Assembly (NCBI GenBank): GCA_037176905.1 | Contig: JBBBWG010009667.1 | Span: 9,887 to 73,886, forward strand | Reading direction: 5' to 3' | DNA from: Azolla pinnata | Taxonomy: Eukaryota > Streptophyta > Polypodiopsida > Salviniales > Salviniaceae | DNA length: 64,000 nt | Shown here: positions 1-13,560 of the stretch, piece by piece | How positions within the stretch are numbered: the stretch's first letter is position 1 | Layout: each line of letters starts with the position of its first letter | Translations under genes and position numbers: made by a program | Notes under the pieces: model-generated | Told to the model about the DNA's origin: nothing | What the model saw: the letters and a program-made list of their open reading frames with translations, nothing else | The model's database searches: none

Positions 1-2338
1 AATAGCATTGAAGGGCAGTGTACAATTATACCTTTATCCTATTGCTAATCTCTGTGTAGAGAACTGCATGGGAATGAGTATTAGCCTTAAGTTTTCATAA
101 TATTAGTGTTTGGTTTGGACTCGAAGTCTCTCTCCGTTTCTCTCTTAAGGATACAAGTCGAACACTGGAAATTTTTTGTCATTTTATAATGCCTTTTTAT
201 CGAGATAGATGGGTAATGATAAATGGTACACACCCGAATTAAGGCCCATAAGATTAAGAGAAAAATCATGTTGCCATAGGTTACTTTTTTTTTTCCTTTT
301 CTTTCGGTAAAAAATAACTGAATCGAGAACTACAATGTAGAAAATTAAGTGCAACAACAAATTTAATGCGCCAATAGCCATATCAAGTTATGGGTGGCAG
401 AAATAAGAAGCTTGGTGCTGAATAACACCATTGAAAAACCTTGTTGCACTTGCCTAGTTAGTTGCTTTAGACATGTCCTACTAGTCTTCTTTGAGATATA
501 TTGTGATCAGTGATACAATTGATCACTAATAGTGGAAAGGAGTCAATATTGCAAGAGTACCTAAAACATGTGGCATCAAGCATACTCTTCGTGAGAGTGC
601 CCTTGAATCTACACGAAAGAATCAAAGCTTATTCTTTTGTCCCCAATTCATTTGCTTTTGAGAGGCCCGTAAAGATGTGCCTCATCAGCCCTAAACATTG
701 TCATTGTTAATGATTTTGATAGTGAAAAAACCCTAGATATTGTAATTGCTAATGATTTTGATAGTAAAACACTGACTTATCACACAGTGATGCATGTATT
801 GTGTCTTCCCTATGTAAAAAGAAGACAATAGAAGAAATGCATACCTTCATAACCACGGTTACCTTACTTGGTGTTAGACTTCTTCAAGCTATTGAGGGTT
901 GACTTTGAAATTGGCCTTGCAACTTATTGGAGCAAAGCAAATAGAAGTTACATAACTCAATCGTTTCGTTACAAAGCAAGCGACAAAGTTAGAAACCCTT
1001 TTCTCGATGCATCTCAATTTGTTTTTCACTAGATGTAGATTGAGTGCACCATTTTCCTCGATGTGGAATTTATCTTATATATCCTTTCATGCCCCAAAGG
1101 CTGTTTTATAATTTATACCTGGCTTACTGTTCCAAGCCTGTAAAATCACTGATCCTATCACATTTCTGGTTCACAATAATTTACATTTCACCAATTGGTG
1201 AAGATAGTTCCATGCTTGCTTGGTTGTGACGGCCTTTTGAATCCACGAACAAACACACACAATTGCTGCAGCAATGTGTATGAAATATGAGTTTTTTCTC
1301 TCTCATAATTGTAACGCTCATAGAATTAATACTCAATTCCACATGAACTACATGAAAGCATTACTTTTTTTGTTCTAACGTAGTTTTTGACCTTCAAGGA
1401 CACCGAATCATTCTCTCTCCACTACCTTGGCTATTGTTTTCTTCCTTGACCATTGTTTTCCTAAGTCTGGGACATTATCTTTGATGTGAGGTGGACTATG
1501 TATACTACGCTTGAAGGAAGTTCAGAAATCTGGGTCTCACACTTTCCTACAATTTACAGTGCTAAAGGGGTGGCATTGCCTTTGAATGGATGCGAAGAAT
1601 GGCATGATAGAACCATGCCTGCAAATCAAATCTATCTGAGTCAGATTTATATGCTCAAGAAACCATTCTCTGGCATAAAACAAATGTCAAAAATAACATG
1701 ATGTTTCTAGTGTCCACTATACTGGATTAGTAGTATTGCTTATTTCAGTACATGAACGACCGCATCACCGTAGGAGAGGACTTATTCACTGGACCAAGCC
1801 TGAAGTTTCACTCTCACAGCCAAGAATGAAATAGAAAGCATCGAATGTTATTTATGTCATATCTTGGTGGTTTATGACGAGATCTGAAAAGCTTTGTTCA
1901 TGAATGGGAGGCATCTCGTAATTTTTTTACTGGTCCCAATATGATTCCTAACGTTACACCTATAACTTCTTTGAGTAGATGTAGAACTCAGATATAATAT
2001 TCTTGGAATGGAAGACATAGGCAACAATTTGTATTTTACGCCTCTATTTAAAGAATTTGGGTTTCCACCGTATTAAGGTTTGATAACAATTTCTAGGAGC
2101 GGGGCAAATCCATCCATCTACCCAAGGTACTCGATGCAGTATCTGAGATTCCAGCTGCAGTCTCATGATAGCTTTTCAGTTCTACTCAAATTTTTAATTT
2201 CTCTTTTTAAATAAAAAAAATCATAAAGCAGGTATAGCTTTCAAGAACTAGAGGAAGCATAAAAAACGCATAACAATGTGAGATATATCTGAGTAGAAAA
2301 AGCAACACAGAACCTTTTAATATAAATCTAATTTTTAC
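1..2338. other. Intergenic or 3' region of the SCAMP gene, no gene recognised
   Basis: No open frame here matches a family I recognise. The unresolved last exon of the SCAMP gene could lie in this stretch or before the window. A short minus-strand stretch near 1150-1270 reads a little like a Ty1/copia gag remnant, but too weakly to annotate. The rest is AT-rich and looks non-coding. Confidence 0.5.
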
Positions 2339-5300
2339 CTGTAAAACCCACAAGGTGAGCACAGACTCTAGACAGAAAAATCCAAAGCCAACCATGTAGA
2401 ATGCCTGTTAATAAAAAACTGGATGATATAATTACTGTCAAAAACTTGCTCTAAAAATAGGTATATCTGATTAACCAATTACCCCAATCATTTTAGAATA
2501 GGAAAACATATCGATTGCAGATAGAATACCCCTGCAATTCAGAGAATGGATTAAAGAATAAAATCGAAGTTCACACTTTGATAAAATGCAGTTTGTAAGC
2601 AGTTTTATAAAATGAATGATTTTATCGTTAAATTTGTGGTTAAAACCATCAAGAAATTTTACAACAATTGTATGAAGAGGAAAAGGAATAAGAGTGAAGC
2701 AATCCAGAGAATATATGATGCCATAAAACATTAGTTATCTGTCTAGTTTTCATAGCAAGAGGCTGCTTCTCAAAAATATAACCAGGCTGATTTTGTACAT
2801 GCAATGCATCAAGTAGAGAGAGTAAGTGTCCCAAACTTACGTTAAAGAAAACCCATTGAAGAAAACCGGAGGAGCTACTGCAGCACAGATTGTGAAACAC
2901 AAATGCATCTGCCAATGGTGACCATATTGATTCAGATCTACGTTCATTATTTCCAAAGCAAATAAAAGTACTGATGATAAACACAAACATACCAAATAGA
3001 ACACAAAAAAACATCCAAACTTTAAATCGCTCTCATTCCTGGAAAGTTAAACCATAACAACAGCTAAGCAAGAAGACAGTGTACGTCAAGGCATAATGCA
3101 GAAAGGAAATCGAAAATACCTCATGGCTCGATAAAGTGGCCTGTACCATAAGATATAGGAGCCAGGAATTCCTGAAAGAGCATATATGACTGCAAAAACC
3201 CATAAAATGGGTCCTAGATATAATATCCACACGCAAAGTCAGTCTCTATAAATTATACATTTAACTCTTCAAATCAATCATGGTCTAATAAACAGTCCGA
3301 CGTTTGACAACACAATGTGGCAGCGCATGGAGAAGCGTGCAAGTAGGCTATGACAATAAAGATTTTATTCAATTCATGCATCGGATTACATTATTACCAT
3401 CTCGTTTCAGCACCACCCAGACTGCTGTAACAGAAACCAAGTTCCAAAGTAGGCATACACAAATACCTGAAAGTCCAAAAGTAAGCATGTATGAAATCAT
3501 TTGCATTATCATACTGTCACTTAGTAAATGAACTAAATTACATGTTTGCATAGTTGATATCATACTTATACTTTTTAGATTATTCATTATGTGTTTTATT
3601 TGTTGTATTTCTACTTTCCATCAGCATCTACTTTGAAGGATGTTTTCCCAACTAGCCTCTTTCGAAACATATCTGAGTTTTCTTCTAACAAGTGGATTCA
3701 GGGAGTAAAACCCCGTTATCATTACCATGGCAGCTGTTTCTTCAATGCTTCAAGCTATGATCCTTCATTTGTGGCTTATTTAAAAAATAATGGTCCTTCT
3801 GAAATCGTATATATGTTATGGACCATGGTCTTATGTCTTTGCTCGATCCTAAATCCGTCATTCGTTATCATTATAGCTTTAACATAATAAAGTAGCATTC
3901 ATGGTTTGTATGGACATAACTCAATGCATTTCCTAGCTCTAAAATAAGCATAGTTAATAATATGACCATAATCGTTGCCTCAGCTCACACAGTTGAACAT
4001 GTCGAGAAAGTTCCAAATTACTCTGAAAATGCAGTTCATTAACTCATGTCTAATTATTTCTATAGATACCTTCCTGAAAGTGGTCATCCAGAATTTGCAG
4101 CACTCAAACCATTCCCTTAGGTTTTTCTGCTGATTCAGAGTTAAAAATAAAAAAGGCTCATCCCACCCATTGTAGGAAAATATATCTTGTTATTGATACC
4201 AAAGATCAAGAACTTCAAAACAAATCAGAAATGGAATGCGGCTTCCTCTTTGTAGAGATTCTAACAAGAAATTAAGAACATAAGATTTTATACCCTGTCA
4301 TTTTCAGTAGGGAAAAAATCAAAAGGACCAACAGGCATTTTTACCTATCCAAGTGCTGAGTACAAAGTACTGTAGACGAAGGAGAGGAATAGGAATGTCA
4401 TTTGAGTCTGGAAAATGAATAGTTGGAAAGAACGGTGCCCAATCATTTCCCTTCACTGAAACGCTATCTGCATTTAATGACGGCTGTTATCCCTAAGTAT
4501 TTTCCACTGCTATATATAATTTCACTGTTTTTAACGTTAAACATTGTACCATTCATAGTGGCTCTCTCTCTCTTCTTTAGTTCCTGAAATATACACCAAC
4601 ACGATCATTGGGATTTGGCAGCTCAATTGTAGACACTACAAGGAAAGAATTAATAAGGACCTTACATAATTATATTGGAATAATGATTATGACAAATTTC
4701 TTTGCATTGAAAATTCTGATTCTTCTAGACAGGTTCCATCTTTCAATAGAAAGAAAATAGAAATGGTCAAAAGCACACCACTGCTCTAGTTATATGCACT
4801 TCTGTCCTCTATTAAGACGAATAGAAAGTGTGGCAGTTACTCAAACAAATGCATCTACCCAAAAGAGTTGAGGGTGTCACTGTTAGATGTAAAGAAGATC
4901 TTGGATCTTCTTATTGCATTTTCATTGGGGAAAGTTTGCAAAAATGAGTAGAGGGTCCACATTTTGCATATTATCTCCATTTGAGAAAGATTGCAATCCG
5001 ACTCTAGCATGTCTTTAGAATTGTTAGACTTTTCTGAAACAAAGACGCAAAAAAAGAAAATCGTCCCTTCATCCATCGGACTGCAAGCATGTTTTTATCT
5101 AACTCTGGGCTCCAATCTTAAAAACATAAAGAAGGCTCTATGATTCCTTTCATCCACCATTAATAATAGCAAAGAGAGCATCAACAAGTTACAGGAATTT
5201 TCTAATGCAGAAATTTGACGGAAAATTGAGCAGTATACATGCTTGACAGGAAATATGTGAAGTTGATCACCTGCTCCCTTCGTCTCAGTTCATCTTCTTT

Positions 5301-7710
5301 GGCATCAAGTTCTCTTTCTTTTCTATAAAGCTCCTGACAATCAGAAATATATTAACATCATCATGGAAACACAGTAGGAATCACATGACATAGATAAACA
5401 GGCACCGCACCATATTTCTACTGTGTATTCTTGTATCAATATCTGATGATGCAGGTGTAGAAGGTTGAGTACTGAGTCTTGGAGTTGACCTCAGACTACT
5501 TGTATACATATGAGAGCACTACATCAATGAGCAACAATACGCCATATAAGTTTCAAACTTTGCTAACTAATCATTAGTAGTAGGATACAAAATATGAAAA
5601 AATTCTAAAAGATCGTAGAATGAAAAAAAAATTTGTAAATGATTAATTGGGTATGCAACTCCTGAAAGTTTTCAAATCCATACACTACAGTAATAAAAAA
5701 AATTGAATCCATATTCTCTATGAAAGAGAGGTGTGATGTTGCTTGCGATTCAAAAAAGCTGTTTTTTTTCTCAAAGCAATTATTTTATTGCAACCATTTA
5801 TGTTTGTTAATCCATTCTCAGTGTCACGTTAATAATATAGAGGTTCAGTGATTACATGACACACTCTTGCCAAAAATATTGTTACCATTCCATCCTATTT
5901 CAACGATGTCTTTTCTCTTCAAATAGTAGGTTGCAGCTGTTATTGCAGGTGGTTCTTTGGAGATACAATCCGTCAACCTCGAAATACAATTTCATTTTGA
6001 AAGATTGAATGATACGTGCCACACTCTGTGGTCCATGTTAGCTAGGTGGTACCTTATAAAATAGAACCGACTACTGATGACATGATATGTACTGGGAATA
6101 TGATGCAGATCTTAACATGTCAAGCAAAGATTCTAGATCTAACCTGTGTACAAAAGACACTGCAAGCTTTCAACCACGTCCCATCAAAATATGAACGCAT
6201 GTATTATTCTATGAAGATAAGTTTCGCAACATAGTAGCTTATTATAGACAATTAACTTACACCTAGTCCTACAATAAAAGAAAATCCATAATGAAGAAAT
6301 AGGTCTTGCATGCCTTTGACGCCTAATTCTACACTGTCAGAAGGTTGAAATGTAATATATAAGATCTGAGCATATGTAAAGAAAACTGTAAAGAATTAAT
6401 TCCAATGATAGATAGATAAGGAAATAGAAGGAAAAACCAGGTGCATACGAGGCCGCTATGTCTAAACCAGATCATTTTTGCATTTTCAATGTAGTATATG
6501 GGGAAAATGTTTTCTTATCCGAAATCCCAGATGTTGTGATTTAAACAATGAAAGAGAAGCAAGTACCGGAGTAAAGAAATATCTATCAGTTTGCCCCATG
6601 ACTTGTGCTTGTACAGCTGGATCCTGTCAAGTACGATATCAAGCAGATAAATTCGGCTTTTATATAAACGATCATGTTTCAAACATGAAGAACATTGAAA
6701 TACAAAAATAAAAGAATGAATATTTTGGACATAAAGGTGACAATTTCTCTTGTAGTAAAATCTACTAAAAAGGATCAATTTTGGAACAAGTCTACAGAGA
6801 GGTCTACCGGCCAAATATTATTATGCAATGAGAATGCCTGCACCCAAATTAACCTTTAGCAATAGTTCTCAAAATCTAGGATATGTCATGTGTAATATAT
6901 CGTCGTGACAGTCACTTCCACTTTCTAAATTGGCAGGGCTTCCTTTTTATGCACGAAATAGCATGAGATTTACAATGAACATCAAAATTGTGAAAGTTTG
7001 ATTAGAAGTTTAATCATTATTCAAAAGTTGATACTTCATTGCAGATCTTGTTAGTCAAACTTGTCAACGTTATCGAGAATTTCCACAATGTACAAATATA
7101 ATTCTTGACAATTTGTTTTTCAAACAAGCAGCATATTTTTTGCAGGGACACCAGAGATTCTGAATTGCATATTATCATATTTTAGGATTTTTCATCAAGC
7201 TTGTGCTATGATGACTTCGTTTCTGGAAATAGCTAAACATAATGAAGAAAATCCTAAACGTGCATTTGATTTCCTTTCCATCAGAGAGCTTTTCTAATGG
7301 ATTCAAATGCATCATAATTCCTTGCTGAGAGCTTCTGATAGTTCCATTTCACAAGGAAATAAATAAAGAATGATAATTCCAGCTCATGACATTCCGTATC
7401 CTATTGAGTGTTGTGATAAACCGAATGCATAACAAAATCTTTGCACGCATTCACTTCGTAAAACCTTCCGTGGAATTTGTTATTATGCGCAGCCCCATCC
7501 CTTGGATAGAAATCGGGAAGGTGGGAATCGGTGTTCCTTAATCCATTGATGTGAAAGAGAGCAGATGGAGAGAGCTCCGGGAAAGGGAAGAGAGGGATAG
7601 CAATCGGAGGAGCTTACTGTGAACGGATTGAGACCACTTTCTGAAAATTCAGCATATTCATCGTAGTCGTCGTCGTTGTGGTAGAAACCGGTGCAATCGC
7701 GCAAGGCCAT
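2339..7710 (-). CDS. SCAMP: Secretory carrier-associated membrane protein (SCAMP), C-terminal exon not found
   Basis: SCAMPs are four-pass membrane proteins of the plasma membrane, trans-Golgi and endosomes that act in vesicle traffic. Exons read on the minus strand: 7710-7618 (starts MALRDCTGFY, one NPF motif), 5498-5411, 5333-5271 (charged coiled coil ELYRKERELDAKEDELRRRE), 4467-4345 (NDWAPFFPTIHF then IPLLRLQYF), 3466-3398 (LLWNLVSVTAVW), 3213-3120 (SGIPGSYILWYRPLYRAMR), 3038-2993, 2908-2841 (CAAVAPPVFF), 2531-2483 and 2404-2339 (VGFGFFCLESVLTLWVLQ). The order matches the SCAMP fold: NPF, coiled coil, then membrane segments. Phases agree from 4467 to 2339. A further exon may be 6623-6567. 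Phase arithmetic requires at least one more short exon in 5499-7617 and one in 4468-5270. The usual last exon (motif like VYMYFRG) was not found. Only one NPF is seen, where many plant SCAMPs have several. The family call is firm; the ends are not. Confidence 0.88.
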
Positions 7711-7944
7711 GGAATGGCGGAGGAAGAAGAAGAAGAAGAAGAAGAAGAAGAAGAAGAAGAAGCAGGAGAAGCCGGAGGAGGAGGAGGAGGAGATAGAGCA
7801 AGACAGAGAAAAGGGAAGCGCAGAAAGAATGGAAGCTCGACGGTAAATGCAGCAGCAGCAGCAATGGCGATGAAGAAGATGAAGATGAAGAAGAAGAAGA
7901 AGAAGAAGAAGAAGAAGAAGATGGCGATGAAGAAAGAACGTAAA
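7711..7944. repeat. Purine-rich (GAA)n microsatellites beside the SCAMP start
   Basis: Two GAA/GAG-rich runs (about 7722-7765 and 7873-7935) with a GGA-rich patch between them lie immediately upstream of the SCAMP start codon on the minus strand, in its leader or promoter. Such polypurine tracts can form triplex DNA and expand or contract easily. No reading frame here looks like a real protein. Confidence 0.85.
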
Positions 7945-8053
7945 AGGTTTTGTTTTTTAGATATTAAGATAAATAAATATTATTATAATTTATTATTCGC
8001 ATTAGTATTAGTACTAGTGTTAGTATTGTTATTATTATTATTGTTGTTGTTGC

Positions 8054-8084
<31 letters not shown>

Positions 8085-8818
8085 TTGATTAAGGTTTTGT
8101 TTTTTAGATGCTGAGATAAATAGACATTGTTATAATTTATTATTAGTATTAGTATTGTTCTTATGATTCTTATTATTATTATTATTATTATTATGATTAT
8201 GATTAAGGTTTTGTTTTTAGATGTTGAGATAAATAGATATTATTATAATTTATTATTAGTATTGGTATTGTTCTTATGATTATTATTATTATTATTATGA
8301 TTAAGGTTTTGTTTTTAGATGTTGAGATAAATAGATATTATTATAATTTATTATTAGTATTAGTATCGTTCTTATGATTATTATTATTATGATTAAGGTT
8401 TTGTTTTTAGATGTTGAGATAAACAGATATTATTATAGTTTATTATTAGTATTGGTATTAGCACTAATACTAGTATTGTTATTGTTATTATTATTGAGGT
8501 TTTGTTTTTTAATGTTGAGATAAATAGATGTTATTTTAATTTATTATTAGTATTAGTATTAGTACTAGTATTAGTATTGTTATCATCATCATCATCATCA
8601 TCATTATTATTATTATTAAAAGTTTTGTTTTTTAGAAGTTGAGAGAAATAGATACTGTTATAATTTATTATTATTATTAGTATTAGTATTGTTATTATTG
8701 TTGTTGTTGTTAAAGGTTTTGTTTTTTAGATGTTGAGATAAATAGATATTATTATAATTTAGTATTAGTACTAGTATTGGTATTGTTGTTGTTGTTGTTG
8801 TTGTTATTATTATTATTA
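7945..8818. repeat. Minisatellite, eight units of about 93-145 bp with nested trinucleotide runs
   Basis: The core AAGGTTTTGTTTTTTAGATG followed by TTGAGATAAATAGATATTAT recurs at about 7946, 8091, 8204, 8303, 8396, 8494, 8618 and 8715. Each core is followed by variable ATT, GTT or ATC runs. Unit length varies mainly through these inner microsatellites. The array ends directly at a MITE-like element. Confidence 0.9.
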
Positions 8819-9243
8819 GGGAGAATTAACAAAAATCGCCTAACAAATTTATAAATTACATTGTAACCCCTACTAAAATTACAAATTACAAATTAACACC
8901 CGATTGATTTTGTTAGCATAGCTTTAATTCTAAATTAGCACCCTATATTAATTTTGTTCGCTTAACTTGAATTGATTTTTATTCCGAATCGTTTCCCACT
9001 AATCAATCTAATCGATTCCCTCACTACATTCGATTAAGAGAATGTTATTTTATAATCTAATCAATTGATTAACACGTTGATTTAGTGTTAATCAATCAAT
9101 CAATTTGATGTTAATTGAGCTCGCAATTAATTGATTTTAATTAAGTATTAATTTTTAGAGCTAGGTGCTATTTTTGCAATCTTTATTTTAGTAGGCGTTA
9201 AAATGTAATTTATAATTTTGTTAAGCATTTTTTGGTAATTTTC
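8819..9243. mobile_element. Long-TIR non-coding element (MITE-like), copy 1
   Basis: The left end (8821-8880) and the reverse complement of the right end (about 9185-9243) match over roughly 60 bases with few differences. They share AACAAA, ATAAATTACATT and CCTACTAAAAT. The inside has no coding frame and holds many ATTGATTAAT-type motifs. The element sits inside an ATT-repeat tract, so a target duplication cannot be told apart from the repeat. Related copies lie near 29058 and 38250. The superfamily cannot be assigned without a transposase-bearing relative. Confidence 0.75.
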
Positions 9244-11818
9244 TTTTTTTATTATTATTATTATTATCATTATTATTACTGCTACTACTACTTCTTAAGT
9301 AATAAGAATTGTCTCAAATTATATATTCGACGTCTCAAGTTTTTTATGAAATGAATTTGCTAAGGCTCTCATTAGATTAACCAAAGCAATACACTCTTAA
9401 TCCGCTCGTAAATGTATCATTAGCGATGCAGCTGCTCGATTAATCCAGCAGACGCCATCATCAAACAGCAGCTCGTTAAATCGAAACCCTAAACCCTCAC
9501 ATCGATCCCTGACCGATTTTGCAGCACGATTTCGTTGCGTGTTCCTGATTCGATCGACAATTGTATCGATTTGATCGTTCTGATTCCTGATTGCATGCAT
9601 AGAATCGATGAGCAAAACTGTTTATGATTCGATGGGTTCTTTTGTTTGGTGAAGGGATTCGGTCGATCACAGGCATCAAATGGTGATAAGATAAATTGTA
9701 GTAAAAGATCCGACAAATTTATAATCAGGCACATTCTTATACATCTCAGGATATCTCTTGTACATCTCTTTAAAATAAATGAAAGGAAATCATTATTTGG
9801 AAAAATTAAATAAAAACAAAGCAATAATAAAGCACATTCTAAATCTAGCAATCGGACTTTACTATTACATACTACTTATCTTAATTATGCGCACGTATTA
9901 TCTCAATCGATTACCACGATACATTCAAACTTGTTGCGATCGGGAGGATTTATTTGTGCGGAGAACAGATCTCGAGATGTTGTTTCTTCTTTTTGTTCTT
10001 CCTTGGGGGCTTACCAGTTGTTTCCTCGAGACTTACGGAAATCGCAAGGCAAAAAAGAGACAGACAAACAGACTGACCGATAGAGACAGACACCAACACT
10101 GAGAAACACAATCAGTGGTACAGGCGCATTGGGATTAACGGAAAATTCTTCATTTGTTAGCCTTCCGATCTCGCTTTATCTCTCTCTCTCTCTCTCTCTC
10201 TCAATCTTTTACACTGACCATAGTGGAACGATCGATCGATCGATCGCTTTCGGCCTCTCGATGCAAAAGAATGGAATCAAAAGCAGAGCACAATGAGCTA
10301 TTTGATTCCATTCGACGGAGAGAGAGAGAGAGAGCCAGAAGGGGGGAGACTTTGAGAAATGGGCTCTTTATTTTTCCCAACAAGAGCATATCTTTCCTTC
10401 TCCTTTCCTGACAGTTTTTTTTGTTTTTTTTTTCTTCAAAAGAAATATCCTTTCATTAGTTATCAAAATCATAGCAAGAAGGCTGAACTGGCATTCTTCT
10501 TCTGCATCTTCTATAGCTTTTCTCCAGGTAACCTGGCTCTCTCGGAAAGGGAGCTCCTTTGGAGCAGAGCACTCACCTGTAGGACGCAAGACTGATCAAT
10601 ATCACTGTCTGATATTCAGCGCGAGAATTTCCCAATGTTCTCACGTGGTTTCTTAATGTTATTACCAGCCGAGGAAGAGCCTAACCGACTGACATGGAGC
10701 AAATTTTGTCGTCTTCCTCGAAAGCCCAAAGGAACTCGAGTTCTGGCCGACTCATCGAAGAAAACCTTTCGTAGATTCGTTGTGTTGTTATTAAGGAAGA
10801 AACCTGTCGGATGAATGGATCGATGCGAAACGTTGTATCGGTACCAGACTAGCCCACCGCGTTTTGAAATCACCCAAAGGTAGGGATTTACCGCTGTCAG
10901 AATAATGTTTGCTTCGGATCGAATGAATATACAACGATAAGCAGCCCATGACGATTCTAATACATGTCCAGAAAGACACATACATGTATCCAAGTGTCTC
11001 TTATATGGCTAGGCTTAGTAATTTATATTGTATACGGGCTATAGGTAGCATCTGTATTCAACAAACCATTGAATTGGATGAGGAGGACAACATCTGATCG
11101 TTGTGGGTGGGTAATGCGGTTTTATGCAAAAAGAAAGCGGGATCATGTTGCCAAATGATTGGTGATAACCGATCTAAGCGTTGATCTTATCAAAACACGA
11201 CTCGGTTGAGATGACGATTAAGGTCACTTCCCAGTTTTACTCAATTACCGGAAGTTATTGTGTCTGTTTTGGTGAACACGCAGATCTGTCGACAAGACTT
11301 ACAATGGAAAAGGTAATACATAAGATTTCCTATGGATTGGTAACGTATTTGTTTGCAGAATAATACACCCACTTTACACTCTCTAGTAGGTGCATTTTGG
11401 GTGATGATTCTTTTGGCGTCGTATTTCTTTCTGTTGTGGCTTGTCTCATGCGCCAATTACTTTCTAAAAGACATCCATATATCTTTGTTTCATTCTCTCT
11501 CGTGTAACCATTTTGCTCGAATATATATTTGTATTCTTGATGATTTTTTCCTAAACACGCTCAATTCAGGCAACGCCATCGGTTGGAAGTTGCACCTCAC
11601 ACCTTGCCAAGTAAGTCATGCATAGTAGAGATTGTACAAAGCAGCTTGGAAGTAATTGATATCTACACTTAAGGGTTAATATGATATTAGGCTAGACAAA
11701 TTTCAAATGCTATAATAACTAGACACTCAACTTTCATGCATCAGTGTCAACATTAGCATGTTTGCTTAGTATCACACGGTAGGTCACATTGATGCTATAA
11801 ACCTCCAACCCCGCCTAT
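9244..11818. other. Intergenic, no gene recognised
   Basis: This stretch has a short ATT run at 9250-9290, a CT dinucleotide run at about 10175-10202 and a CGAT run near 10230-10247. Several frames of 60-125 codons exist on both strands, but none resembles a known domain, shows family-like conservation or has convincing splice structure. I see no RNA gene. Confidence 0.55.
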
Positions 11819-11979
11819 TGTTAAGAGTAAGGTCCTCAGGCAGAAGCAAACTACAACAATCCAAATGTACATTAAAAGTGAGAAGTATATGTGTGAGGAT
11901 GGTGAGCAGCAAGGAAGTTAGATCTGAAGGAAAATGCTTTAAATTTGAGACATCACATTAAGTGGGTATGAAGAAACAA

Positions 11980-12060
<81 letters not shown>

Positions 12061-13560
12061 CTTCTATTCATGAAAGAACAACAACATGGCTAACAATAAA
12101 AGTTTGGTATTTATACTCAAAGCTAGGGCTAAAGCCTTTCCGTTCACAATAGACAGTGTGAACACGATCATTAAATATATGTATTCGAAACTCCCCTGTA
12201 ATTGACTTGTCCTAAAAAATCAGTAATAGAGAAACAAAAAGAGGATAGACAAGATTTACAAATACAACAAGGGGCTGATATATTACGGAGGTTGTTGTAC
12301 TAAGTTCGATCGTAAATAGTATGATTATTTCTATAGTTGATCTGAAATCAGCTCTACACCCATCCGTTCTTGAAGAGACCAGAATCTGTCTATCGAAAGA
12401 CCTTTGGTCATCACATCTGCGACATTGTTAGTCGTGAAGACCTTCTCTAGATTGAGCTTATCGTTGGTCACGCAATCCCAAACGAAGTGGTACCGAACCT
12501 CAATACGCTTTGAAGCATTGTGATGTATCGACATCTTTGCTAGTGCGATAGCTCCTTGATTATCGTTGAGTACAATCAAAGTCCATTTTAAATCAGCTTG
12601 TCAAAATGTACAAGCTAGTCATCTGAGCCAATGTGTTTTCTTAGCCACGTCAAACGCAGCTATGTACTCCGCTTTAGTTGTACTTGTAGCCATACAATCC
12701 TATAGTTTTGATATTCACGAAATAGCGTCATACCTGAATCTGAAGAAGTACCTAGACGTCGATTTTTAGCTATGAAGACATCACGCATAATCCAATTCAA
12801 TGTAGCCTACTAGGCACGAGGGATCGTTTGGTCCGAACTTAATTTCATATTGGCAAAGCTCGCAAAACTGATGGTCTGAGAAGGAGAGTTTGGAAATATA
12901 TCCGATCTTGAAGAGGTGCATGATGTTGGCTTTGTCAAGTGGTCGAGTCTTTCATGTTATAGTGATAACACCAGAATATCCACAGGGAATAGGTATACAG
13001 TCCCTAATGTCAAGGCAAACATAATGACGCGTTGCACGACAGAAGACGACACACAAAACTCTCAGAAAACTTGAATCTTCATTCGCCGGTCAGAGAGTTA
13101 CATATGGTCGTAACTCAATTGGATCTGCTCTAAATCACATGTACTTGGCGCCCACAGTAAGCTGAATACATCAGGAGGGATGCAATACTAGACGGTGACC
13201 TGTAGATGACGAACCTATGCTCAAATACCAAATGTTTGGAGTAAGGTCATCGAGTGGAATAGAACTACAATTGATGTATGTTGAAGGCGAGAAATACGTG
13301 CGAGAATGGTGAGCAACAAGGAGGTCAAATCTAAAAGAGAATGTTTCAGATTTAAGGCTTCACAATAGATGGGTATGAAGAGAGAGAGTGAGAGAGCAAG
13401 AGACAGAAAGAATCTTCGATTCACAAAGGAGCAACAATATGGACGACCATGTAAGCTTAATATTTATACCCCAAAAGCTACCTACCGTTCATAATGGACA
13501 GCGTGAACACAACCATTAGATGTTCGTATTCAACACTTGTATTCTTTCCAATGATCTTCT
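11819..13560 (-). mobile_element. Ty1/copia LTR retrotransposon fossil
   Basis: Two related direct repeats, about 11819-12230 and 13233-13560, look like the LTRs of one minus-strand element. Just inside the 13233 repeat is a primer-binding-site-like TGGTATTTGAGC, close to the copia initiator-Met tRNA site. The internal part keeps the end of a copia RNase H domain at about 12331-12579 (DNQGAIALAK, YHFVWDCV, ADVMTKGL). The element is clearly broken and far shorter inside than a whole copia element, with many breaks. The LTRs differ a lot from each other, so the insertion is old. One LTR contains a GA/CA dinucleotide run. Confidence 0.85.
11981..12055. repeat. (GA)n(CA)n compound microsatellite
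   Basis: About 25 GA units run straight into about 12 CA units, inside the copia LTR at lower coordinates. The equivalent place in the other LTR (about 13380-13405) has only a short GA-rich patch, so the run grew after insertion or was lost on one side. Confidence 0.95.

Noticed and set aside
1150-1270. Minus-strand trace like a copia gag segment (KAVTTKQAWNYL)
   Set aside because: Too short and isolated to call; resemblance is to a loose family pattern only.
7678-8088. Frame with poly-Glu, poly-Lys and poly-Leu runs
   Set aside because: Pure translation of GAA and TTA microsatellites, overlapping the SCAMP first exon on the other strand.
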